From assembly GCA_035629075.1 (NCBI GenBank), contig DASPIK010000013.1:6342-70341 (forward strand): DNA of 64,000 bases. The letters run 5' to 3'. Shown here piece after piece: positions 7,512-14,830 of this stretch (its first letter is position 1; the number at the start of each line of letters is the position of its first letter). The notes below the pieces were generated by a model. The model saw only the letters and a program-made list of their open reading frames with translations, did no database searches and had not been told where the DNA came from. The stretch comes from JAEZPW01 sp035629075. GTDB lineage: Bacteria; Acidobacteriota; Terriglobia; Terriglobales; Acidobacteriaceae. The position numbers and the translations under genes are program-made.

Positions 7512-10055
7512 ATGTACAGCACTCCCGCCCCGGAACTTGCGCCTGAGCGCACCAGAACCCTGAATGCGTCACGAACCAGCGTGCGCATTGCGGTGCTCGC
7601 ATTCTCTTTTCTGGCTACTTCATTGGGGGCGCGGTTTTTCGTCATTCCCCCTGAAATCTTGGCTCCGGTGTGGCCGGCCGCCGGAGTTCTTCTTTTCGGA
7701 CTACTCTCCGTTCCAGCCTGGGCCATTTTGCCAGCCTGCGTAGCCGTTTTCGTCGCCAGCGTTGGCGGGAACTGGTTCTCCGGTGTCCCCTTGTTCCCCA
7801 GCATCGCCTTTTCGGTGGCCAACTGCGTAGGCGGAGTAGTAGGTTCGCTTGCGCTCAGGAAAATGTTGGGGGCCCACATTCGATTTGACGAGTTGCGCAA
7901 TGTCGTCATGCTGATGGTAGTGGGGGCCGGGTTAGCGAACTCCGTCGGCGCTCTAGCTGGTGCGACCGTTGTGGCTGGGTTCGGGTACGCATCTTTCGGC
8001 GACGCCTGGGTGATCTGGTTCCTGTCGAACGCGTGGGGCATTCTGACCGTCGCACCGCTCGCCGCCGAGTGGGGAGAAATCAAGCGGTTCGTCAGGAAGG
8101 CGCTACCCGGAGTGTGGGCTGAATCCCTCGTTGTAGCAGTCTGTCTGATCGCGACCGTACTACTCGCCTTCAGCAGCTACAAAAATGCGGGTTCGATTCG
8201 CTTTGTTGCGCCCTTCATCCTGTTCCCTCTTCTGGTCTGGGTCGCACTTCGTTTTGGAACAGTCGGAGCGACCCTCGCATCGGTCGTACTTACCGGACTG
8301 GTTCTGCTCGGCACCGCCCATGGCCTAGGGCGATTTGCGCTCGGTTATGAGACTCTCCACATCAGGTTCATAGAACTGCAGGTCTTCATGACAACCGCCA
8401 CCATCTGTTCTTTGGTGGCAGCGGCCATGATGGCCGATCGCCAAAGGGCGATGGAATCGCTTGCAGAAAGCGAAAGGCAACTGCGCGAGGCATTGCACCA
8501 GCGCGACGCGGCGATCCGGGCAGAGCGTGAGGCGAATGCCGGATTGCGCGATAGTGAGGAGCGCCTGCGGCTGTCGTTCGAAGCGGCCCGAATGGGAGCG
8601 TGGGACTGGGATCTGGAGTCGAATACCGTTGCCTGGTTTGGGCAACAAGAAGTTCTTTTTGGATTCAAAGGCGCTCGTCCAGACGCCAGCGCCGATGCGA
8701 TTTTCGCCCGCATTCATCCGGAGGACCGCGAGAGGGTTCCGAATGAGATTCGTGCTTGGATCGCGGAAGGCCGCACTGAGTACGTGCAAGAGTTTCGAGT
8801 GGTTTGGGACGACGGCAGCTTACATTGGCTATTTGCGAAAGCTCGCATCTTTTACGAAAACGGAGAGCCGCGAAGATGTCTCGGAATCAACTTCGACCTG
8901 ACGGACCGGAAGCGACTTGAGGAGCAGTTGCGTCAGCGTGCCGAGGAAGTCGAAAAGTTGATGGACGTAGCGCCCGTCGCAATCTGGGTCGCACATGATC
9001 CGCAGTGCAAAGACATCACTGGAAATCGCATGGCGAACCAGTTCTACGAAGCTCGTTCTGGAGAAAATGTCTCGGCATCCGGACCCGCCCTGCAACATAG
9101 GCGTTTCTTCCGTGAGGGAGTGGAACTCACACCCGAAGAACTCCCGATGCAGTATTCGGTAACGCACGGCGTTGACGTCCAGGGGGAGCTGGACGTAGTC
9201 ATGCCAAGTGGCAAGCGAATCACGATCTGGGGGCGGTCAAGCCCATTGCGAGATGCCTCTGGTCAGGTGCGAGGCTGTATCGGCACGTTCGTCGATGTGA
9301 CTGATCGGAAGCGTACGGAGCAGGCACTCCTGCAGACGGAGAAACTCGCTACGGTTGGTCGCATGGCCGCTACCATCGCTCATGAGATCAACAATCCGCT
9401 CGAGACTATAACCAACGCGGTCTTCCTGGCTGCACTCGACCCGGCACTCTCGGCAGATACGCGGCAAACGCTGGACTTGGCATCGACGGAACTTGAGCGT
9501 GTGGCCCACATCACGCGGCAGGCGCTCGGCTTTTATCGCGGCAACGCGGCACCCGCGCCGGTGGACACACCCGAACTCGTAAATGGCGTTCTGGACTTGT
9601 TTGCGCCAAAGCTACGGAGCAAGAACATCGCCGTGGAGAAGTTGTACGGCGATCGGGTACCGGCAATCGAGGCGATTGCAGGCGAGATCCGTCAAATCGT
9701 GTCTAACTTCATCAGCAACTCCATCGACGCGGTCGACCACGGGGGGAAGATCGCTGTCCGTATAACGCCAGCACCCTGCACCAACGGAACTCGCCGAGTG
9801 CATTTAACCTTCGCCGATAACGGGAGCGGAATCGCTCCTGAACACCTGAAGAGGATTTTCGAACCATTCTTCACGACCAAAGACACAATCGGAACCGGGC
9901 TCGGGCTATGGGTCGTAAATGAGATCGTCACACGTCATGGCGGTCGCATACGAGCTCGGAGCCGAGTCGGGAAAGGGACTGTATTCACGGTCTCCTTGCC
10001 TGTCTCTTCTGATATCAGCGCAGAACTTTTGGAAGTCGGATCGAGGTCAATGTGA
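7512..10055 (+). CDS. MASE1-PAS-PAS sensor histidine kinase
   Basis: 847 residues from ATG 7512; a GTG at 7482 in frame would add 10. The N-terminal 300 residues form a polytopic MASE1-type membrane sensor (PPEILAPVWPAAGVLL is typical). A coiled segment follows (RQLREALHQRDAAIRAERE), then PAS 1 (LSFEAARMGAWDWDLESN, ending in CLGINFDLTDRKRLEEQL) and PAS 2 (ending GTFVDVTDRKRTEQAL). HisKA has the phosphoacceptor H624 in AATIAHEINNPLE. HATPase_c has N box NFISNSIDAV, G1 DNGSGIAPE, F box FEPFFTTK and G2 GTGLGLW. All catalytic motifs are intact, so this is an active membrane kinase with an unknown ligand. Its stop shares one base with the ATG of the next receiver gene, which is therefore its probable partner. 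Confidence 0.95.
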   Translation: MYSTPAPELAPERTRTLNASRTSVRIAVLAFSFLATSLGARFFVIPPEILAPVWPAAGVLLFGLLSVPAWAILPACVAVFVASVGGNWFSGVPLFPSIAFSVANCVGGVVGSLALRKMLGAHIRFDELRNVVMLMVVGAGLANSVGALAGATVVAGFGYASFGDAWVIWFLSNAWGILTVAPLAAEWGEIKRFVRKALPGVWAESLVVAVCLIATVLLAFSSYKNAGSIRFVAPFILFPLLVWVALRFGTVGATLASVVLTGLVLLGTAHGLGRFALGYETLHIRFIELQVFMTTATICSLVAAAMMADRQRAMESLAESERQLREALHQRDAAIRAEREANAGLRDSEERLRLSFEAARMGAWDWDLESNTVAWFGQQEVLFGFKGARPDASADAIFARIHPEDRERVPNEIRAWIAEGRTEYVQEFRVVWDDGSLHWLFAKARIFYENGEPRRCLGINFDLTDRKRLEEQLRQRAEEVEKLMDVAPVAIWVAHDPQCKDITGNRMANQFYEARSGENVSASGPALQHRRFFREGVELTPEELPMQYSVTHGVDVQGELDVVMPSGKRITIWGRSSPLRDASGQVRGCIGTFVDVTDRKRTEQALLQTEKLATVGRMAATIAHEINNPLETITNAVFLAALDPALSADTRQTLDLASTELERVAHITRQALGFYRGNAAPAPVDTPELVNGVLDLFAPKLRSKNIAVEKLYGDRVPAIEAIAGEIRQIVSNFISNSIDAVDHGGKIAVRITPAPCTNGTRRVHLTFADNGSGIAPEHLKRIFEPFFTTKDTIGTGLGLWVVNEIVTRHGGRIRARSRVGKGTVFTVSLPVSSDISAELLEVGSRSM

Positions 10056-10444
10056 TGTCAAAGCGAATTCTAGTCGTGGATGACGAGCCCGCACTCGCAG
10101 ACACGCTGGTCAAAATCATGCGATATGCCGGGTACGAGCCGACTGCGGTCTATGATGCTCGTGAGGCTCTGAATTTCATCTCTACTCATCAGCCAGCCCT
10201 TGTCATTTGCGACGTTGTTATGCCGATTATGAACGGTATCGAACTCGCAATAAGGATCCGCTCCAGCAATCCGAACTGCCGAGTGCTGTTGCTGTCCGGA
10301 CACGCTGCTACTCATGACCTGCTTGCCTCCGCTCGTCAGCAGGGGTACACGTTCGAAATTCTGGCCAAGCCAGTCCCGCCACGTGAGTTGCTGGCACGGA
10401 TCTCCTCGATGCTCGACAACAACTGCGCCGCCGCAGCCGTCTAG
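10055..10444 (+). CDS. Single-domain response regulator (receiver only)
   Basis: 129-residue receiver domain: D9/D10 in LVVDDEPAL, phosphoacceptor D53 in VICDVVMP, S81 in LLLSGH, and K105 in ILAKPVPP. There is no output domain. The ATG at 10055 overlaps the kinase stop codon by one base; a GTG at 10052 is an alternative start. The overlap suggests translational coupling and a cognate pair with the MASE1 kinase. A strong terminator follows at 10454, so this ends the cluster. Confidence 0.93.
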   Translation: MSKRILVVDDEPALADTLVKIMRYAGYEPTAVYDAREALNFISTHQPALVICDVVMPIMNGIELAIRIRSSNPNCRVLLLSGHAATHDLLASARQQGYTFEILAKPVPPRELLARISSMLDNNCAAAAV

Positions 10445-10453
10445 ACGCACAAA

Positions 10454-10473
10454 AGCCCGGCGTTTGCCGGGCT
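10454..10473. terminator. Intrinsic terminator after the signalling cluster
   Basis: AGCCCGGC (10454-10461), GTTT loop, GCCGGGCT (10466-10473), then CTTATGG; an A-run precedes it, so it may also serve the minus-strand glnA, which ends at 10511. Confidence 0.8.
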
Positions 10474-10510
10474 CTTATGGTTTGCCTCGCCACGGAGACG
10501 ACGAGCCTGT

Positions 10511-11923
10511 TTAGATGTCGTAGTACAGCGCGAACTCATACGGATGTGGCCGCAGCTTCACTTCCGTCACTTCCTTCTTTCTCTTGTAATCGATGTAGGT
10601 GTTCAGCAGTTCTTCCGTGAACACATCCCCTTTGAGCAAGAACTGGTGATCCGCTTCCAGAGCGTCCAACGCGTCTTCGAGCGAACCCGGCATGGAGGGC
10701 ACGTTTGCGAGCTCCTCCGGCCCCAGATCGTAGATGTCCTTGTCCAGCGGCTGGCCCGGGTCGATCTTGTTCTCGATGCCGTCCAACCCCGCCATCATTA
10801 GCGCTGCGAACGCCAGGTAGGGATTACAGCTTGGATCCGGAGGACGGAATTCGATGCGCTTCGCTTTCGGTGAAGCCGAATACATCGGAATGCGACAGGC
10901 GGCAGAGCGGTTCCGGCGGGAGTAGGCGAGATTCACCGGAGCTTCAAATCCTGGCACAAGCCGCTTATAGGAGTTCGTGGTCGGAGCAATGATGGCCGAG
11001 AGAGCGGGACCGTGCTTGATCAAGCCACCGATGTACCACAAAGCACTCTGCGACAAACCCGCATAGCCGTCTCCGGCGAACAGCGGCTTCCCTTCTTTCC
11101 AAAGCGACTGGTGAACGTGCATGCCGCTGCCGTTGTCCTGAAACAGGGGTTTGGGCATAAAAGTCACCGTCTTGCCGTACTGATTCGCGACGTTTCGGAC
11201 GATGTACTTGTACAGCATCATGTGGTCGGCCGAGGGAACGAGCGCGTCGTACTTGATGTCGATTTCGGTCTGGCCGCCGGTGGCGACTTCGTGGTGGTGG
11301 CACTCCACCTTAAGCCCGCAGCTCTGCATCATCAGCGTCATCTCGCTGCGGAGATCCTGGTAGTGATCCGTCGGCGGTACCGGGAAGTAACCTTCTTTGT
11401 AGCGGGGGCGATAACCGAGGTTATCTTCCTTGCGGCCTGAGTTCCAGCGTCCCTCTTCGGCGTCGATAAAGTAGAAGCCGTGCTGCTCGCGCTGATCGAA
11501 GCGAACGTTATCGAAGATAAAGAACTCGGCCTCAGCGCCAAAAAACGCGGTATCGGCAAGTCCGGTAGAGCCGAGGTACATCTCTGCCTTCTTCGCGATA
11601 TAGCGGGGATCACGGTCGTAGCGCTGCTTTGTGACAGGGTCGATTACGTCCGCGATCATCACCATGGTCGGAACCTCGGTGAACGGATCAAGCATAAACC
11701 ACGAGGCATCCGGAATGAGCAGCATGTCGCTCTCATGGATAGCGGCCCACCCGCGGATCGAGGATCCGTCCATTCCGAAACCCTCCTGGAACGACTCCTC
11801 GCTCAGTTGCTCAATCGGATAAGAAATGTGGTGCCAGAGTCCGGGAAGGTCGGTGAACCGTAAATCGAGCAATTTGACACCGTTCTTCTTAATGAACTCC
11901 ATTACCGCTTTAACATCTGCCAT
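10511..11923 (-). CDS. glnA: Glutamine synthetase type I
   Basis: 470-residue GSI that makes glutamine from glutamate, ammonia and ATP. Visible motifs are FGMDGSSIRGW and MLLIPD near the N terminus, EAEFFIFD and the second metal-binding Glu region, NGSGMHVHQSLW, KRLVPGFEAPVNLAYSRRNR (ATP/substrate loop) and RIEFRPPDPSCNPYLAF. Y398 in DIYDLGPEE aligns with the adenylylated tyrosine of enteric GSI-beta, which fits the presence of glnE in this window. I place the start at 11923 because AAGGAG sits 8-12 nt upstream and the protein then begins MADVKAVMEF; the frame stays open 54 bases further upstream without a family match. It is divergent from a LysR gene. Regulation is likely both by GlnE and at the shared upstream region. 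Confidence 0.97.
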   Translation of the reverse strand: MADVKAVMEFIKKNGVKLLDLRFTDLPGLWHHISYPIEQLSEESFQEGFGMDGSSIRGWAAIHESDMLLIPDASWFMLDPFTEVPTMVMIADVIDPVTKQRYDRDPRYIAKKAEMYLGSTGLADTAFFGAEAEFFIFDNVRFDQREQHGFYFIDAEEGRWNSGRKEDNLGYRPRYKEGYFPVPPTDHYQDLRSEMTLMMQSCGLKVECHHHEVATGGQTEIDIKYDALVPSADHMMLYKYIVRNVANQYGKTVTFMPKPLFQDNGSGMHVHQSLWKEGKPLFAGDGYAGLSQSALWYIGGLIKHGPALSAIIAPTTNSYKRLVPGFEAPVNLAYSRRNRSAACRIPMYSASPKAKRIEFRPPDPSCNPYLAFAALMMAGLDGIENKIDPGQPLDKDIYDLGPEELANVPSMPGSLEDALDALEADHQFLLKGDVFTEELLNTYIDYKRKKEVTEVKLRPHPYEFALYYDI

Positions 11924-12091
11924 GAAAACAATCTCCTTATGCCACGACTTATACGCAGTGGAATGGCGGCAAAACACGGCGCCTTGGGAACAGCATGACT
12001 ACCACGTGGCGAGAGGCTAGTACCCGCTGTGATTATCTCGCCTGCAGTTTCAGAATAAGGAGAGCTGAAGCCGAACGGAAATCGATTGTTT

Positions 12092-12106
12092 TTATCGGTC
12101 CGATAA
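12092..12106. promoter_or_regulatory. Perfect 7-1-7 palindrome in the glnA/LysR divergent region
   Basis: TTATCGG (12092-12098), T, CCGATAA (12100-12106). It lies 92 bp before the LysR ATG and 169 bp before the glnA start, where a LysR-type operator is often found. A partial ATAA-N7-TTAT repeat (12103-12117) overlaps its right arm. The operator role is inferred; the symmetry is seen directly. Confidence 0.5.
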
Positions 12107-12198
12107 GATTCGGTTATGCCGGGAGTGCGAGTCCCCATCAGACCGCTTTCGAGAGTAGGATGGTGTCAGGCTTGGTGGTCAGTGTGTGGGCGGAACGT

Positions 12199-13110
12199 AT
12201 GGACTTCGATCAACTTGAGACCTTTCTCGAAGTAGCGCGACACAGCAGCTTCTCGCGTGCTGCCGAGAAGCGCTTCCGCACCCAGCCTGCAATTTCGTCT
12301 CAGATTCGAGCGCTCGAAGAAGAGGTAGGAGCCAAACTTTTCGACCGTTCAGGTGGCAAGGTCGCCCTGACCGCGCCGGGCAAACTGTTTCAGAAGTACG
12401 CTGAAGAGGCAATCGAAGCCCGGAGAGTGGTTCTGACGAATGTGGCGGAGATGGAGAGGATACCTCGGGGTGAAATCGTTGTCGGCGCCAACGAGGCGAC
12501 ATGCCTCCACATCCTCCCGGAGGTATTTGCTCAGTTCAAGCGCCAGTACCCAGACGTCGCGGTCAGCATCACCCGGGCGGAGCGAGCACGTATCCTAGAC
12601 TCGATTGTCGACAACAGTGTTGATTTTGGGGTCGTATCGCTTCCTATAACGGATAACCGCATGACTGTGGTTCCGGTCCATCGGGATGAATTGGCTGTTA
12701 TTGCGATGCCCGGACACGAGCTAGGCCAAAAGGATGCCGTGGAGATCGCGGAAGTCGCAGCGTATCCCCTCTTGCTTCCGAAGATCGGGCGCACTCGGGA
12801 CGCAATAGACACCCTTTTCCACGAGCGGCGGCTAAAGCCAACCGTCTCGATGGAACTCGATTCGAGCGAACTGATGAAGCGCTTCGTCGCCGCAGGCGTT
12901 GGGATCGGGTTTATCGCGCGATCCAATATCGCTGATGAGCTTCGAGCAGGTACGTTGATTGCCCTGCCCATCTCCGATGCTCACATCCGCCGAGACCTGG
13001 CCTTGGTTTTCCGAAAAGATAAGGCCCTCAGCCGTGCCGCTCTGGCCTTCATAGACATCGCTGTGAAACTCAAGCCCGTAGGGATGGGGGCAATGCGGAC
13101 CGGCGGCTGA
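12199..13110 (+). CDS. LysR-family transcriptional regulator
   Basis: 303 residues starting MDFDQLETFLEVARHSSFSR. The N-terminal 60 residues are a classic LysR winged helix-turn-helix (FSRAAEKRFRTQPAISSQIRALEEEVG, then LFDRSGGKVALTAPG). The rest is a periplasmic-binding-like effector domain, with GEIVVGANEATCLHILP and VAAGVGIGFIARS as typical family segments. I chose ATG 12199 because the family starts here; the frame is open upstream to 11995 without similarity. It is divergent from glnA across 276 bp containing a perfect palindrome, so autoregulation and control of glnA are plausible. The effector is unknown; the domain resembles the CysL/CbbR-like branch, but I cannot assign it. Confidence 0.92.
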   Translation: MDFDQLETFLEVARHSSFSRAAEKRFRTQPAISSQIRALEEEVGAKLFDRSGGKVALTAPGKLFQKYAEEAIEARRVVLTNVAEMERIPRGEIVVGANEATCLHILPEVFAQFKRQYPDVAVSITRAERARILDSIVDNSVDFGVVSLPITDNRMTVVPVHRDELAVIAMPGHELGQKDAVEIAEVAAYPLLLPKIGRTRDAIDTLFHERRLKPTVSMELDSSELMKRFVAAGVGIGFIARSNIADELRAGTLIALPISDAHIRRDLALVFRKDKALSRAALAFIDIAVKLKPVGMGAMRTGG

Positions 13111-13248
13111 CGCCAATCCGCCTGTGAGGCTACAAAGCTGAAGCGCGCTGCGTGAGCAGTAGTTTGGAACAGGCTGGCTTACTACAAGCAAACAGGCTTC
13201 CGAGTCGCAATTTATCCTCGCCAAACGAAAAATAAATGTTATAAAAAA

Positions 13249-13268
13249 GCGAAGAGGGATCCCCTCGC
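13249..13268 (+). promoter_or_regulatory. Short hairpin just before the pdaD ribosome site
   Basis: GCGAAGAGGG-ATC-CCCTCGC can form a stem (GAGGG/CCCTC plus flanking GCG/CGC, with two unpaired A). It ends 3 nt before the GGAGG of the pyruvoyl arginine decarboxylase gene and could affect its translation. Function is inferred. Confidence 0.35.
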
Positions 13269-13284
13269 TCCGGAGGATGATGAA

Positions 13285-13842
13285 TTGTCGACAAATATGG
13301 TTCCCAAGCGCATCTTTTTCACAAAGGGCGTCGGGAAACACAAAGAACGCTTGACCTCCTTTGAGTTGGCGCTGCGCGATGCGGGAATCGCCGCACAAAA
13401 CTTGGTACGCGTATCATCGATTTTCCCCCCAAATTGCAAGATCATACCTCGCAAAGAAGGACTGAAGCACATCAGCCCTGGCGAAGTGGTCTTCGCAGTT
13501 GTCGCAGAAAACTCAACCCGTGAACCTCACCGACTGGTCGCGTCCAGTATCGGCGTAGCGCTGCCCGCTGACCGTGGCACCTATGGCTACCTGAGCGAGC
13601 ACCACTCGTTCGGCGAAACGGACGACACTGCCGGTGACTATGCTGAAGAACTCGCGGCTGAAATGCTGGCCACTACTCTCGGTATCGATTTTGATCCTGA
13701 TAAGTCATGGGACGAGAAGAAGGAGGTTTACCGCCTCTCGAACAAGATCGTTCGAACCATGAACTTCACGCAGTCCGCTGTAGGCGACAAAAGGGGACTC
13801 TGGACCACGGTTATTGCCGCTGCAATCATGATCTTTGATTGA
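13285..13842 (+). CDS. pdaD: Pyruvoyl-dependent arginine decarboxylase
   Basis: 185 residues. This family makes agmatine from arginine, using a pyruvoyl group formed by self-cleavage at a serine. The cleavage segment is visible as LVRVSSIFPPNCKI (around residues 41-54), with the cut expected between the two serines; the Glu-rich active-site half GEVVFAVVAEN follows. Length fits the archaeal-type PvlArgDC (about 160-195). The start is TTG 13285, 8 nt after GGAGG (13272-13276); the two ATGs between them are out of frame. The gene stands alone, 174 bp after the LysR gene, and has its own strong terminator. Agmatine can feed putrescine and polyamine synthesis, but no agmatine-using gene is adjacent. 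Confidence 0.92.
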   Translation: MSTNMVPKRIFFTKGVGKHKERLTSFELALRDAGIAAQNLVRVSSIFPPNCKIIPRKEGLKHISPGEVVFAVVAENSTREPHRLVASSIGVALPADRGTYGYLSEHHSFGETDDTAGDYAEELAAEMLATTLGIDFDPDKSWDEKKEVYRLSNKIVRTMNFTQSAVGDKRGLWTTVIAAAIMIFD

Positions 13843-13881
13843 AAATTTCGTCGTCCTATGTTCCGGGGCGAAAGGTAAGGG

Positions 13882-13910
13882 CGAAAGGCGCGACCAGGTC
13901 GCGCCTTTCG
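13882..13910. terminator. Strong hairpin terminator after pdaD
   Basis: Perfect 13-bp stem CGAAAGGCGCGAC (13882-13894) / GTCGCGCCTTTCG (13898-13910) with a CAG loop, followed by TATTTG. It lies between the convergent genes pdaD and ybaK and could serve both. Confidence 0.75.
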
Positions 13911-13937
13911 TATTTGGGACGCAGGTACAACGTGGCA

Positions 13938-14420
13938 CTAGGCAGCTCTTGCAGTCCGTACTGTTCCAAATTTCAGCACAGTGGGATTCACCGCACGCAG
14001 ATAATCCACGAACGCAAGGCGGATCAGTTCGTTGTGCGACCCTGCGTTGAACGCGATCTCGCGGTCCTTCGTGAGGCTCTCTTCGACAAAGACTTTCATG
14101 TTGTACAGATTGCCAAACGGAGGCATCGCTCCGGTTTCGCAGTCCGGAAACTTCTCCCGAAATTCGCGTTCGCTCGCTGTGGCGGCTGATTTGGCCCCAG
14201 TGGCAGCTTTCAGCATGTCCATGTCTACCTGCTGAGAAGCTGGCAATACTGCCATGGCGAGTTCATTGTCGAGCTTGACGATTACTGTCTTAGCGAGTTC
14301 TTTTCCCGAAATATGAGTAACGGCCGCGATACCCTGCGCCGTGTAAGCCGTTGAGTGGGGGATGGATGAGTAGTGGATGTTCTGGCTATCGAGGAACTCT
14401 TTTAACTTCCTCACCGGCAT
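13938..14420 (-). CDS. YbaK/EbsC-type aminoacyl-tRNA deacylase
   Basis: 160 residues of the YbaK/ProX/EbsC fold, which hydrolyses misacylated tRNAs such as Cys- or Ala-tRNA(Pro). Typical features are the N-terminal LKEFLDSQNIHYSSIPHSTAYTA segment, GKELAKTVIVKLD with the conserved Lys, and FPDCETGAMPPFG, whose G-x-x-x-P-x-G motif forms the active-site pocket. Length is normal for a free-standing editing domain. It is transcribed toward pdaD and away from a tRNA gene 256 bp upstream on the other strand. Exact tRNA specificity cannot be read from sequence. Confidence 0.88.
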   Translation of the reverse strand: MPVRKLKEFLDSQNIHYSSIPHSTAYTAQGIAAVTHISGKELAKTVIVKLDNELAMAVLPASQQVDMDMLKAATGAKSAATASEREFREKFPDCETGAMPPFGNLYNMKVFVEESLTKDREIAFNAGSHNELIRLAFVDYLRAVNPTVLKFGTVRTARAA

Positions 14421-14675
14421 AGCAGCCTCCCTTAGCAGCGAAGCAACCGGCGTCCGCCAGGGCTCGAACGCCGGCGCGGCCGAAGTTCGTTCCTGTCACA
14501 CGCACAAACACGTGCGCAAGCACGGAAATCTTACACCGAATCGAGGTCGGCGGGTGCAAGCGCGATGTTCTTCCCGGATTGGGCCCGCCGCGCATGCCGC
14601 GGCGATATTTGCCCCGTACCGCTCCTGATTCTTGCGGCAGATTGCATTCCGAAACTGTGCTAACCTTTTGGTAGC

Positions 14676-14752
14676 GTCGGTGTAGCTCAGTTGGATAGAG
14701 CAACCGCCTCCTAAGCGGTAGGTCGGCAGTTCGAGTCTGCCCACCGACGCCA
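14676..14752 (+). tRNA. tRNA-Arg (anticodon CCT)
   Basis: 77-nt cloverleaf. Acceptor stem GTCGGTG/CACCGAC, then TA, D-arm GCTC AGTTGGATA GAGC, anticodon stem ACCGC/GCGGT around loop CTCCTAA (anticodon CCT, reads AGG), variable region, T-arm GGCAG TTCGAGT CTGCC, discriminator G49 and encoded CCA (14750-14752). All stems pair, so it should be functional. Confidence 0.96.
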
Positions 14753-14830
14753 GTTCCCACCAACAATTCGCCAACTTGATCTCCTCTTGGCGCGTGTACA
14801 ATTTTTCTTCACCTCGAACTGGAGACAGCG

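Noticed and set aside
11924..12198. Glutamine riboswitch or sigma-54 promoter before glnA
   Set aside because: No glnA-RNA core motif and no clear TGGCAC-N5-TTGC element was visible; only a palindrome stood out.
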